Shown in pieces: positions 49,747-58,663 of a stretch of 64,000 nucleotides of DNA. The number at the start of each line of letters is the position of its first letter. Within the stretch, counting starts at the first letter, position 1. The stretch covers positions 1 to 64,000 of the forward strand of contig NZ_ALKG01000099.1 of the NCBI RefSeq assembly GCF_000286455.1, read 5' to 3'. This stretch comes from Selenomonas sp. FOBRC6 (lineage in GTDB: Bacteria; Bacillota; Negativicutes; Selenomonadales; Selenomonadaceae). Position numbers and translations under genes: made by a program. The notes beneath the pieces are model-generated. The model made no database searches, had not been told where the DNA came from, and saw only the letters and a list, made by a program, of their open reading frames with translations.

Positions 49747-51555
49747 CTATGTATTGCGCTCCCGTCCGCCCTTCGCGTTTTCCTCGGAATGCCCCGTCGG
49801 ACAGGGCTTTTGGGGCTCCGGCTTCTTTGCGCGGCGCGGCGGCATATGTTCCCGCCAGTCCGGCTCGCAGGTGATGCGGTTGCGTCCGTTCTCCTTCGAC
49901 TGATAGAGCGCCGTGTCAGCGCGCTTTACCATATGATCCACCGTATCCTCGGCTGTACCGTACCAGATGGCAACACCACCGCTGCACGTCACCTGATCCG
50001 ATGGGTGGATGTGCGCCTCTGAAACCGCCTCGCGAATTACGTTGGCAAAAGCCTCTGCCTGAGCGCCGTCATAGTGCAGACAGAGCAGGATGAACTCCTC
50101 ACCGCCCCACCGGATGAGAACGTGTCGGCGGTCGAGGAAGGCGCTGATCGTCTGTGCAAAGCCCACAAGCACCACGTCGCCAACATCGTGTCCATAGGTG
50201 TCATTGATGTTCTTAAAGTGGTCGATGTCAAACATGATGAGGGCGAACGGTTCCTTGATTTCAAGGGAGATGCGCATGAAGTCGCGCGTCGCCGCAGGGA
50301 ATTTGTTGCGATTGAACGCGCCTGTGAGCGGATCAACCTCCATGCGTTTCGTCACGACGCTGACCTCGTTTTCAAGGCTCGCAGAGAGCTCTGCGAGGTA
50401 ACGTTCATGCGCGGCACGCTCCAAGATCAGCTGTACGATGAAGAAGCCGATCGTATAGATGCCGAAGGGAACAAAATAGGTATGCCAACCGAATATGCGA
50501 TATTGGGACGAGAGCCCGTCGACCACGGCAAGTGCAGAGAGCGTTCCAAAAGCGACAAGCAGCGAACGACAGCGCCGATTCCCGCGTTTGTAGCATAACC
50601 AGAGCCAGTATGCGGTCACGAGGCCGCATAGAGCAAGGGCGGGATAGAAGCAGAATCGCATGAGATAGAGGCCGTTCTGTCCCAGAATCTCAAGCAGAGC
50701 GGCAAGAGCGAGGATGAGTCCATAAACGGAGGAAAGCCGCAGAATTTTTCTTTTATACGGCTCGTCAATGATGCTGTAGATCAGTAAGTTGGCACTCAGC
50801 GGAATCAGGTAGGACGACACCAGCTCTACGATCCACCAGAATACAGGCCAGTCGAGCCAGAGGAGCACGAGATTCGACGCACTGAGCATCCATACAAAGA
50901 AGATGAAAAGGACGACGATCAGACGCAGATAGATATCCCGCAGCTCCTTCTCCGTAAAGAAGTAGACGCCGAGCAGCATGATGAAGATGAGGAGCGCTGT
51001 AATGCCGCTGACATAGGGAAAGTCGTAGAGGAAGACATCCTCGATCTGGTGCGCAGGGCGATCCAGTCGAATGCGGTCAAACTGCCCAAGCACCCAGATA
51101 TTGTCCGAATGAACCTGAAAGTAAAGTTGACGCCCGACCGCCCACGCCGGCAAATCGACGAGATGCCACTTCCGACCATAGGAGAAGGCGTGCTGACCGA
51201 GATCGCCATAGCGATAGATGGAGACCCCGTCCAAAAAGATCTGTACGGACTGATCTGTTGTGGAGAAGAAGAGGCTCTCATCCACGCCCGTATCCGGCGG
51301 AATGTAGACACGAATCCAGACATGGTGCGTTCCCTCTGGAACAGCGACGCCGAACTGCGGATTGAATTTTCTCCAACGCCCCTCATCCTTTGGAAATGCA
51401 GGGACGGTCTTCGCTCCACGGATGCTGAACTCCGGCGAATCCGTCTGCCAATATTCCCATGAGAGTTCGGAGGTTTCAGCCGAAGCTATGTGTCCCGTGC
51501 AAACGAGCAGCGCAAGGAAAAGCATCTGCACAAATTTGCACCATCTCCGATTCAT
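49747..51555 (-). CDS. 7TM-DISM diguanylate cyclase
   Basis: 602 aa. A signal peptide (FLALLVCTGHIASA) precedes an extracytoplasmic jelly-roll sensor domain of the DISM type (about residues 30-180). Seven to eight membrane segments follow (about 185-385), then a short linker and a GGDEF domain. The active site is IRWGGEEFILLC with FDIDHFKNINDTYGHDVGD upstream, so c-di-GMP synthesis is expected. The product-inhibition RxxD site is replaced by DRRH. A basic, Pro-rich tail of about 40 residues ends the protein. Start at ATG 51555; the frame also opens at a TTG at 51576, which coincides with the ribosome site. Confidence 0.9.
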   Translation of the reverse strand: MNRRWCKFVQMLFLALLVCTGHIASAETSELSWEYWQTDSPEFSIRGAKTVPAFPKDEGRWRKFNPQFGVAVPEGTHHVWIRVYIPPDTGVDESLFFSTTDQSVQIFLDGVSIYRYGDLGQHAFSYGRKWHLVDLPAWAVGRQLYFQVHSDNIWVLGQFDRIRLDRPAHQIEDVFLYDFPYVSGITALLIFIMLLGVYFFTEKELRDIYLRLIVVLFIFFVWMLSASNLVLLWLDWPVFWWIVELVSSYLIPLSANLLIYSIIDEPYKRKILRLSSVYGLILALAALLEILGQNGLYLMRFCFYPALALCGLVTAYWLWLCYKRGNRRCRSLLVAFGTLSALAVVDGLSSQYRIFGWHTYFVPFGIYTIGFFIVQLILERAAHERYLAELSASLENEVSVVTKRMEVDPLTGAFNRNKFPAATRDFMRISLEIKEPFALIMFDIDHFKNINDTYGHDVGDVVLVGFAQTISAFLDRRHVLIRWGGEEFILLCLHYDGAQAEAFANVIREAVSEAHIHPSDQVTCSGGVAIWYGTAEDTVDHMVKRADTALYQSKENGRNRITCEPDWREHMPPRRAKKPEPQKPCPTGHSEENAKGGRERNT

Positions 51556-51613
51556 GCTCCGCTCACCTCCTTTCAAACATGTTCGTTGGAAAATGAAGTA
51601 TACTTAAGGATTT

Positions 51614-52702
51614 TCAGGAAGAAAGTCCTAGCAATGTTTTACGTACAATCTCCTCCGGCACATCGCTGTGCACAGAGACCTTGCCAATGCCCTCGGCGAG
51701 CACCCAATGAATGCGTCCACCCAGGGTTTTCTTGTCGTGGAAGAGATCCTCGTACATCGCATCCGCCGTCACGCCCTCGGCGGTCAGCGGCAGCCCCATC
51801 GCGCGAATCAGACTTTCCATGCGGAGCCGGTCAGCGGCAGGGAGCAGTCCCATCTGTGCGCTGATCTGCGCTGCGCCGACCATACCGATCGCCACCGCCT
51901 CACCGTGCCGATAGCGCACATAGCCCGTCTCCTTCTCGATCGCATGCGCAATTGTGTGCCCAAAGTTCAGGATGCGCCGAAGGCCTCCCTCGCGCTCATC
52001 CTGCCGCACGACATCCGCCTTGATCTCGCACGAGCGCGCGATCATGTGCGCCGGTGCCGCAGGCTCGAGCGCAAGTACCTGTGCACAGTGCTCCTCGAGC
52101 CACGCAAAGAAATCGGCATCATAAATGATGCCGTATTTGATGATCTCGCCAAGTCCCGTTGCAATCTCTCGCGCGGGCAACGTCTTGAGCAGATCGAGAT
52201 CCATAAAGACTGCATCGGGTTGGTAGAATGCACCGATGAGATTCTTGCCGAGCGGATGGTTGACGGCGACCTTGCCGCCGACGCTCGAGTCCACCTGCGC
52301 GAGGAGGCTCGTCGGCAGCTGGATAAAGGGCACGCCTCGCATATAGGTCGCCGCGACAATGCCAGCGAGATCGCCGACCACGCCGCCGCCGAGTGCAAAG
52401 ATCGGCGATCTGCGGTCAAGCCCCAGCTCGATCGCGCGCGTGAAGAGGCGGTCTGCCTGCGTGAGGCTCTTCGAGGACTCGCCTGCAGGAATCACTGCAA
52501 TCTCTGCATGCAGCCCGGCGCGTTCGAGTGCCTCTGCAATGCGTCCGGCATGGAGCTCTCCGACATTCGTATCCGTGACGATCATGCCATGCGCGGAGTA
52601 CCCCGCCTGACGCACGAATCCAATCATTTCATCGTCAATGGAATTCCCGATCACAATGGGATAGCTGCGCTCCCCAAGCTCGACTGCCACTCTGCGTATC
52701 AT
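51614..52702 (-). CDS. aroB: 3-dehydroquinate synthase
   Basis: 362 aa. NAD-binding GGGVVGDLAGIVAATYMRGV, the metal-site regions GEIIKYG, ILNFGHTIAHAIE and RHGEAVAIGM, and the motif PTSLLAQVDSSVGGKVAVNH identify AroB. Second step of the shikimate pathway. Start at ATG 52702 directly after the aroK stop; the frame extends upstream inside aroK but without support. Confidence 0.95.
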   Translation of the reverse strand: MIRRVAVELGERSYPIVIGNSIDDEMIGFVRQAGYSAHGMIVTDTNVGELHAGRIAEALERAGLHAEIAVIPAGESSKSLTQADRLFTRAIELGLDRRSPIFALGGGVVGDLAGIVAATYMRGVPFIQLPTSLLAQVDSSVGGKVAVNHPLGKNLIGAFYQPDAVFMDLDLLKTLPAREIATGLGEIIKYGIIYDADFFAWLEEHCAQVLALEPAAPAHMIARSCEIKADVVRQDEREGGLRRILNFGHTIAHAIEKETGYVRYRHGEAVAIGMVGAAQISAQMGLLPAADRLRMESLIRAMGLPLTAEGVTADAMYEDLFHDKKTLGGRIHWVLAEGIGKVSVHSDVPEEIVRKTLLGLSS

Positions 52703-52703
52703 A

Positions 52704-53225
52704 TTATTTTCTCCATATCCGAAGTGCCTGCAGGATGTGTTCTGCCACCTCAAGCGGCGCGCGTCCGCTCGTATCGACCGTAATGTCCGCCCCGTCATAG
52801 AGGCTGTGTCGCTCATCAAGGAGCTGCACAACAGCGGCACGGCGATCCCCTGCATCCGCATGATCGAGCACGGGACGTGCGCCGCGCGCCGATGTGCGCT
52901 GGAGGATCGTGTCGACATCGGCGGTCAGCGCGACGAGGATGCCATTTTGACGCAGGATCGCGACGTTCTCCGCATCCTTTACCGTACCGCCGCCCGTTGC
53001 AATGACGAGGTTTGTACGCCCAGCCGCCTCACGTACGGCTTCCTTTTCACGCGCACGAAAATATGGCTCACCATGTTCCCGAAACATTGCAGGAATGGAC
53101 ATGCCGTGCTTCTCCTCGATCTTGCGGTCGAGATCGTGAAATGCACAGCCCAGACGCGCGGCGAGCAGTCGCCCGACACTCGTCTTGCCCGTGCCCATAA
53201 AGCCAATCAGCACGACGTTCTTCAT
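52704..53225 (-). CDS. aroK: Shikimate kinase
   Basis: 173 aa P-loop kinase. Walker A is LIGFMGTGKTSVGRLLA. The shikimate site shows FHDLDRKIEEKHGMSI, FRAREKEAV and TGGGTVKD. Start at ATG 53225, overlapping the aroC stop (ATGA) with GGGAG five bases upstream; stop precedes aroB by one base. The three aro genes form a tight unit. Confidence 0.94.
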   Translation of the reverse strand: MKNVVLIGFMGTGKTSVGRLLAARLGCAFHDLDRKIEEKHGMSIPAMFREHGEPYFRAREKEAVREAAGRTNLVIATGGGTVKDAENVAILRQNGILVALTADVDTILQRTSARGARPVLDHADAGDRRAAVVQLLDERHSLYDGADITVDTSGRAPLEVAEHILQALRIWRK

Positions 53226-54391
53226 GCGAGCTCCCATACCCTTTCGAGGCGTGCACGATAGGCGGCGAGGGATGACTTGAGATCGGTCATCGAATCCGCA
53301 TGGAACTGCGTACAGATGGCATCCGCGAGAACGTAGGAGACCATTGCCTCACCCACCACAGAAGCGGCAGGAACGGCGCAGGCATCGCTGCGTTCCTTGC
53401 TCGCCGAGACCTCCCTGCCCGTCGCAATGTCGACGGTCTTCAGCGGTGCCATCAGCGTCGGGATGGGCTTCATTGCTGCGCGCACAATGAGTGTCTCTCC
53501 ATTTGTCATGCCACCCTCGAGACCGCCCGCACGATTCGTCCTGCGATAGGGACGTCCATCTGTCCCCATATAGAGCTCATCGTGGATCTCGCTGCCGGGC
53601 AGATGCGCACACGCAAAGCCCGCGCCGATTTCCACGCCCTTGATCGCCTGAATGGACATGAGAGCGCCCGCCAGCTTTCCATCGAGACGCGCATCCCACT
53701 GCGTATGCGAGCCGAGACCGACAGGCAGGCCGTGTACAACGACCTCAAAGACGCCGCCGAGCGTATCGCCCGCCACCTGCGCCTCGTCGATGCGCGCCTT
53801 CATGCGCTCCTCCGCCTGAGGGTCACAGCTGTTCAGATCACGGCTGTTCGTCACGCCGATGTCCTCCGTGCGGATTGCCGCACGGTCAACTGTCACGCCG
53901 CCGATCTCTGTCACATGCGAAGCAACAGTCACCCCCACGGCTGCGAGGAGCTGACGACAGACGGCACCGACGGCGACACGCATTGTCGTCTCGCGCGCAC
54001 TCGATCGCTCGAGGATGTCGCGTGCGTCCAGCCTATCATATTTCAGCACGCCCGTGAGATCGGCATGCCCGGGGCGCACGGCTGTGACCTTTGGCCCTGC
54101 GGGCACTCCAAATGGATCCATGCGCTCCGTCCAGTTTGCAAAATCGCGGTTCACAACCTGCATTGTGATCGGCGATCCCAGTGTCTCCCCGAAACGCAGC
54201 CCCGAAAGCACCTCGACACGATCCGTCTCGATCTTCATGCGGTCGCCGCGCCCATAGCCCTGCTGGCGGCGCGCGAGCTGCGCATCAATCGCCTCACGCG
54301 TCACACGCAGCCCTGCCGGCATCCCATCGAGAATCGCCGTCAGCGCCGCGCCGTGGGACTCGCCGCCCGTGACAAAACGCAGATGGCTCAT
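53222..54391 (-). CDS. aroC: Chorismate synthase
   Basis: 389 aa. N-terminal RFVTGGESHGAALTAILDGMPAG and RRQQGYGRGDRM, the region PGHADLTGVLKY, ERSSARETTMRVAVGA, and C-terminal GGMTNGETL are family signatures. It makes chorismate from EPSP using reduced FMN. A run of seven G bases lies in its upstream region. It follows the pilus cluster after a 122-base gap in which I see no convincing promoter. Confidence 0.95.
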   Translation of the reverse strand: MSHLRFVTGGESHGAALTAILDGMPAGLRVTREAIDAQLARRQQGYGRGDRMKIETDRVEVLSGLRFGETLGSPITMQVVNRDFANWTERMDPFGVPAGPKVTAVRPGHADLTGVLKYDRLDARDILERSSARETTMRVAVGAVCRQLLAAVGVTVASHVTEIGGVTVDRAAIRTEDIGVTNSRDLNSCDPQAEERMKARIDEAQVAGDTLGGVFEVVVHGLPVGLGSHTQWDARLDGKLAGALMSIQAIKGVEIGAGFACAHLPGSEIHDELYMGTDGRPYRRTNRAGGLEGGMTNGETLIVRAAMKPIPTLMAPLKTVDIATGREVSASKERSDACAVPAASVVGEAMVSYVLADAICTQFHADSMTDLKSSLAAYRARLERVWELA

Positions 54392-54513
54392 TCCAATTCC
54401 CCCCCGTACTAAAATATTTCACTCTATCTTGAGTTAAATTCGATACAAGCCCGCCTTTTCCTGCAAGCGTATCCGCCTTTGTTGCGCAGCGAGGCGTTCC
54501 GTATACAGCAAAT

Positions 54514-55059
54514 TTATTGCTCCGCCGCCCCCGTATACGCAGCGATATTGACGCAAAGAACGCCGTGCAGCTCATTTCCCTCTGCCGCGAGTGAGAAGGA
54601 AGAGAACTGCACGCAGCGCTCCCCCGCCTGCAGCGCGCGCAGAAAGGAAAGGACATCAAAGTAATTCCCGTGAAATTTGAATTCGATCGGCTGCACTGCA
54701 ATCTCGCCCGCAGGCTCGGACGGCTGCGGTGCAACGCCGACAATCGACACGCCGCTGCGCCGAGCAAGGCTCTCCACCTCATGAATGAACCTGCCCTGCC
54801 CCTGCACATCGGGCAGAGCATCCGCAAGCCGCCTCTGGCGCGCCCGTAGCTTTGACTCGGCCTCATCATCTACAAGCAGAGCTCTCTGATATGCATCTGC
54901 GCGCATGAGCAGAGCCTCTGCCGCTGCCCGTTCGGCGTGTGCCGCATCGCGTAGCACAGTGATATACGGCGCTATGAGGAGCACATAGAGCAGAAGCATC
55001 GCCAGCGCGAAGATCAGCGCGATCTCGATGCGCTGTCGCTCAGAAAGTCGTTCCATCAT
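54514..55059 (-). CDS. pilO: Type IV pilus inner-membrane protein, PilO-like
   Basis: 181 aa. One N-terminal membrane segment (about residues 13-31), then a coiled coil (about 33-80) and a ferredoxin-like alpha/beta domain with IVGVAPQPSEPAG and FKFHGNYFDVLSFLRALQ, the pattern of PilO. It forms a complex with PilN in the alignment platform. The next gene upstream encodes the PilN-like protein. PilP and PilQ genes do not follow; aroC does. Confidence 0.8.
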   Translation of the reverse strand: MMERLSERQRIEIALIFALAMLLLYVLLIAPYITVLRDAAHAERAAAEALLMRADAYQRALLVDDEAESKLRARQRRLADALPDVQGQGRFIHEVESLARRSGVSIVGVAPQPSEPAGEIAVQPIEFKFHGNYFDVLSFLRALQAGERCVQFSSFSLAAEGNELHGVLCVNIAAYTGAAEQ

Positions 55060-55065
55060 GCCCCC

Positions 55066-56247
55066 CTACCAGCTGCTGTGCAGGATGAAGTGGATGCGCC
55101 CCGGTATATTGGTCGTGCGCTCCCCCTGCCCCGCCTGTTCGAGCGTGACCTCCGCAGAGAAAAATGCGTCCTCCTCCATCGCGCCCATAAGCGCGGCAAG
55201 TGCCGCATAGTCTGCGGCTTCCCCGTCGATTCGAATCGCATGTCCCTCTGCCTGTACCCCCGAAATATGCACGCCATCGACTGTCATCGAGCCAAGATGC
55301 ACGAGGAGCGCAGGCAGCGGCAGAGATTCTGCTGAAAACGCAGAGAGCAGCTGCTCACGCTGTGCCACATCGGCGCGCAAAGCAGAGAATTCCTCCATCC
55401 GCGCCAGCTCCGAGCCCCGGAGCGCAAGTTCTTCTGCAGTACGGTCACGCGCCTGACGCACCGCCATGTAAGAAGCAACATCCGCACCAACGCCCGCGAG
55501 AAAAAGTGCAGCGGCAAGAACGGCGATCAGCTGCGCCGCATATGCACGCAAGAGTCCAGAGATCGGCTGCCGCGCCGTCCAATACAGATGCTCGGGCGTG
55601 CCCGCACGCATGAGCAGCCCCGCATAGACAGCAGACGCAATCCCATCCTCCGCGCTTTCCATCTCCCACGGCATACGCGGCTCACGCGCCGCCTCGATCT
55701 CATCCGCGAACACACCGCCACCCGGCGGATAGACGGTAATCATCTGCAATCGCAGCCCCTCAGCAGAGAATGCAGCAAAATATGCACGGATGCGATGCTT
55801 GTCCATCCATGCCGCCCAATAGCGCTGCGACTCAGTCTCGGACAGCGTTGTGCACACAAGCTCAACATCATCGGATAGAGGTGCCCCCGCCTCGTCTGCC
55901 TCGGCGCGCAGCGACCAGAGGAGTGCCTCCCGCAGCTCTCTGCCGCTGAGACGAATGGGCAGCTCCTGTTCCACCGTCTCCGCCTCGGTGACAGGGAGAG
56001 CCAGTGCCAGCGGCAACCTCTCCCATCCCGCACTCTGCAGCGCAGCACAGACAGCGGAGGCGAGTTCCGCAGCATCCGAAGGTGCAGGACAGCATTCCTC
56101 CAACGTGCGCGATTCCGTCACCATCCACGCGCCCCCATGCTCCTCGGCTGCACATAGGTGCGCGAGCACAAGCCCCTTTTCCGCAGGATAGAGGCCGACT
56201 GCCTCGCGCGTGCGCCACAAGAGTCTAATACCAGCGCTGCCAAACAT
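55066..56247 (-). CDS. PilM/PilN-like fusion (GspL-like) pilus assembly protein
   Basis: 393 aa. The first about 230 residues look like a degenerate PilM/GspL actin-like cytoplasmic domain (EAVGLYPAEKGLVLAHL, REALLWSLRAEADEAG). A membrane segment follows near residues 235-255 (AQLIAVLAAALFLAGVGAD). The C-terminal part is a short coiled coil and a PilN-like domain ending GRIHFILHSSW. In most T4P systems PilM and PilN are separate proteins; in type II secretion GspL combines both. Overlaps the PilX-like gene by 23 bases. Confidence 0.72.
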   Translation of the reverse strand: MFGSAGIRLLWRTREAVGLYPAEKGLVLAHLCAAEEHGGAWMVTESRTLEECCPAPSDAAELASAVCAALQSAGWERLPLALALPVTEAETVEQELPIRLSGRELREALLWSLRAEADEAGAPLSDDVELVCTTLSETESQRYWAAWMDKHRIRAYFAAFSAEGLRLQMITVYPPGGGVFADEIEAAREPRMPWEMESAEDGIASAVYAGLLMRAGTPEHLYWTARQPISGLLRAYAAQLIAVLAAALFLAGVGADVASYMAVRQARDRTAEELALRGSELARMEEFSALRADVAQREQLLSAFSAESLPLPALLVHLGSMTVDGVHISGVQAEGHAIRIDGEAADYAALAALMGAMEEDAFFSAEVTLEQAGQGERTTNIPGRIHFILHSSW

Positions 56248-56707
56248 AGCGATTGTCCTTCTCCTTCTTCTCCATCCGCGCGCGAACGATCTTTGCCCGC
56301 TCCCAGTTCTCTCCGTCGGGAATGCGCATCCCGCTCTTGTCGATGGCTGCCGCTGTGACCTTCAGTACATTCTCCGGCTCCCTAGCATCGGATCCCTCGA
56401 GAACGACGTGAAGCTCAATATCCGCTCCCACAGGAACATTTTCCTTCAAGACCTCCTCCGTGATCCTTTTCCGCTGATTCCGCGCGGGTGGCACACCGTA
56501 CGCGCTGGCATCCCGCTCAAGTTTTGCTGCGGCCGTCTCCACCGCGCTCTCGGCGGCAAGGCGCAGCTGCATTTCCCGCTCATATTCCACTGCCAGATCG
56601 GCACCATTGCGCATGAACGCAGCGGCGGCCAGCCCGAGCAGGAGAATTACCGTCAGTACAGCGAGTCCGACGGCAGAGACTGTGCCGCGCTCATCCTTAT
56701 GTGCCAC
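56225..56707 (-). CDS. PilX/GspK-like minor pilin
   Basis: 160 aa. N-terminus ERGTVSAVGLAVLTVILLLG is a pilin-like hydrophobic helix after a Gly cleavage site, without Glu5, as in PilX/GspK proteins. The rest has ESAVETAAAKLERDA and a charged C-terminus. GTG start at 56707, well supported by GGAGG six bases upstream, overlapping the previous gene. Minor pseudopilin role is inferred. Confidence 0.68.
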   Translation of the reverse strand: MAHKDERGTVSAVGLAVLTVILLLGLAAAAFMRNGADLAVEYEREMQLRLAAESAVETAAAKLERDASAYGVPPARNQRKRITEEVLKENVPVGADIELHVVLEGSDAREPENVLKVTAAAIDKSGMRIPDGENWERAKIVRARMEKKEKDNRYVWQRWY

Positions 56708-57215
56708 CCATATCCTCCCGCAGGTAGACAGCCGTTGCGAGGCTATAGCTGCGCCCCGTCACCATGCTCACGCCCCTCATCTCGATGTGGTAGAGGCGTG
56801 GACGCTGCGCATCCTCCCGTATGGAGAACGCCTCAATATGGACGCCCGCCCCGCCGAACGCTCCCGTGATGGGAGATGTCACCGCATTGAGCACCAGACG
56901 TCCATCTGAGAGCCAATAGCGATCCTGCGGCACATGATCCCACGTCCTCTGCTGCATTTCATAAACGCCTCGCTGCCGCTCCCCGATGTGGTCGGAGAGC
57001 AGCGCTGACTCCACGATGCGCGCAGCTGCAATCTGCATTTCCTGCCGCAGCTCCGCATCCGCGATCTCGTTCTGATAGCTGCGCCACGACCATACAATCG
57101 CAAAGGCGAGAAAACTCAGCAGGAGCGCAAAGATCGGCAGGCTGACGGCAAGCTCCATCAGCAGGAAGCCCCTTGCGTCGTTCGTGTCCTTAGGGATTGC
57201 TTGACATCGCTCCAT
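56697..57215 (-). CDS. PilW/GspJ-like minor prepilin
   Basis: 172 aa. The prepilin site is NDARG-FLLMELAVSLPIF, with a 16-residue leader and Glu5 present. The rest is a soluble alpha/beta domain ending DMGGT. It overlaps the GspI-like gene by 26 bases. Assignment to the PilW/GspJ class is by size and order (inference). Confidence 0.75.
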   Translation of the reverse strand: MERCQAIPKDTNDARGFLLMELAVSLPIFALLLSFLAFAIVWSWRSYQNEIADAELRQEMQIAAARIVESALLSDHIGERQRGVYEMQQRTWDHVPQDRYWLSDGRLVLNAVTSPITGAFGGAGVHIEAFSIREDAQRPRLYHIEMRGVSMVTGRSYSLATAVYLREDMGGT

Positions 57216-57585
57216 GATGCCTCATCCTCCGCACAAAATCTGCATGCTCCTCATGCCCCAACAACTCCCACGAAATCTGCAGATACACATCGTAGAACTC
57301 ATCCTGTCGGACAACAGATGTCTCGATCTGATAGACTCGATCATTCGAGGTGACCGCTGTCAGCGCAGACAGCGGCGGTATTCCCTGATCCAGCTCCGCC
57401 TCCATCACCGAAAGCTGTGCACGCGCGACAAACGCCGCCTCCATGCGTCCGGCAGCACGCTCCTCGAGCAATGCCGTTCGCGCAAAGAGCGTGAGCGCAG
57501 CCACAACAGCAAGGACAATGATCCCGAGTACAACAGTCTCGATGAGAACCCAGCCAGCCTCCGCTCTATTCCTCCTCGTCGACAT
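57190..57585 (-). CDS. PilV/GspI-like minor prepilin
   Basis: 131 aa. Leader MSTRRNRAEAG then WVLIETVVLGIIVLAVVAAL; Glu5 is present although residue 1 is Trp. Start at ATG 57585 with GAGGAG upstream. Overlaps the end of the GspH-like gene. Likely a minor pilin of the initiation complex. Confidence 0.75.
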   Translation of the reverse strand: MSTRRNRAEAGWVLIETVVLGIIVLAVVAALTLFARTALLEERAAGRMEAAFVARAQLSVMEAELDQGIPPLSALTAVTSNDRVYQIETSVVRQDEFYDVYLQISWELLGHEEHADFVRRMRHHGAMSSNP

Positions 57586-58084
57586 GAGATGCTCCTCGGT
57601 GCAGGCGGATCCGCGCTGCCTGGTCAATCACAACCCGCAGCGCATCCTGCTCGTGCCCCACAGCATAGACCCGAATCGTCATATTGCTGCTCCAATCTCT
57701 TGCAATGTCCCCGTTGCGGTCAAATGCCACGCGCTTTCCATGTGCCGTCTCCTGCTCGAATCGCACGAGCGGCAGCGGCTCATGCACGCGAACAGTCCCA
57801 TCAAACGGCCGATGAAGTGCATAGCCATCGGTGTAAATTTCAAGACGCGGATCGCGTTTCCATGAGCGTCTTCCCTCCAACATATAGAGCTCCATCGCCG
57901 TCACACGGCTGATTGCCTGCACACGCCGAATTTCGGCAACGAGACGCACAGCCTCATACTCAACCGCCACACGTGCATAGAGTGAAAGTGCCGCCGGAAG
58001 CGCCGCCGCAAATACGATACCGAGCACAGAGACTGCAACAAGCACGTTGAGAAGCGCCATGCCCTGCATTTCGGCGCGCCTCAC
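57566..58084 (-). CDS. GspH/FimT-like prepilin lacking Glu5
   Basis: 172 aa. The best start is GTG 58084, overlapping the prepilin-peptidase stop (GTGA) with GGGGG eight bases upstream. It gives a leader MRRAEMQG and mature MALLNVLVAVSVLGI. Position 5 is Asn instead of Glu. The C-terminal part (VRVHEPLPLVRFEQ; VAFDRNGDIARDW) fits the GspH fold. Pseudopilin role inferred. Confidence 0.72.
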   Translation of the reverse strand: MRRAEMQGMALLNVLVAVSVLGIVFAAALPAALSLYARVAVEYEAVRLVAEIRRVQAISRVTAMELYMLEGRRSWKRDPRLEIYTDGYALHRPFDGTVRVHEPLPLVRFEQETAHGKRVAFDRNGDIARDWSSNMTIRVYAVGHEQDALRVVIDQAARIRLHRGASHVDEEE

Positions 58085-58650
58085 AAGACAGACCCCCAAT
58101 AGAGCTGCCAGATCTGCGTGCCCGCGACAAAGGCAACGTAGCCGCCGACTGCGAGGAAGGGACCGAAGGGAATCCCCTCACGACGTTTTTTTCTCCCAGT
58201 CGCAAGGAGGAACACCGCCGCAATTCCGCCGAGCATAAAGGCGATCCAGACGGCAATCAGCGCCGATTCCCATCCCAGCCAAACGCCGAGTGCCGCAGCA
58301 AGTTTTACATCACCGCCGCCAAGGCCGTCGCGTGCGGCGATATACAGGCAATAAAATAAGACGCCGCAAAGCGTCCCACCGATGAGTGCTTCCCGCAGGG
58401 AAAGCAGCCCCGCCAGCACCGGAACAAAGCCGAACACAGCAAAGGGCAAAGTAATCACGTCATAGAGCATACCATCTCTGAGGTCAAGATAGGAGAGCCA
58501 GAGGAGTACCGCAGAAAAAAGACTGCCGAAGAGGCTGCGCACAGTGATGCCACCGAAGAACAGAACGCCAATCACGGAAATCAGCCAAAGAACAGCAAGC
58601 AGCACGAGGGCAGTTCGTGCGGGAAAAAGCTCATGCAGCTCCTCCTGCAT
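58081..58650 (-). CDS. pilD: Short prepilin peptidase (A24 family)
   Basis: 189 aa, about six membrane segments. The two catalytic aspartates lie in SYLDLRDGMLYD and in GLGGGDVKLAAALGVWLG. The N-terminal methylase domain of full PilD, with its Cys pairs, is absent, as in CpaA/TadV-like enzymes. Start at ATG 58650 with GGGAGG seven bases upstream. It is embedded among its likely substrates. Confidence 0.87.
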   Translation of the reverse strand: MQEELHELFPARTALVLLAVLWLISVIGVLFFGGITVRSLFGSLFSAVLLWLSYLDLRDGMLYDVITLPFAVFGFVPVLAGLLSLREALIGGTLCGVLFYCLYIAARDGLGGGDVKLAAALGVWLGWESALIAVWIAFMLGGIAAVFLLATGRKKRREGIPFGPFLAVGGYVAFVAGTQIWQLYWGSVL

Positions 58651-58663
58651 CCTCATGCCTCCC

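Noticed and set aside
52702-52918. Longer aroB start upstream
   Set aside because: The additional 70 residues overlap aroK and do not resemble AroB; ATG 52702 matches the family N-terminus.
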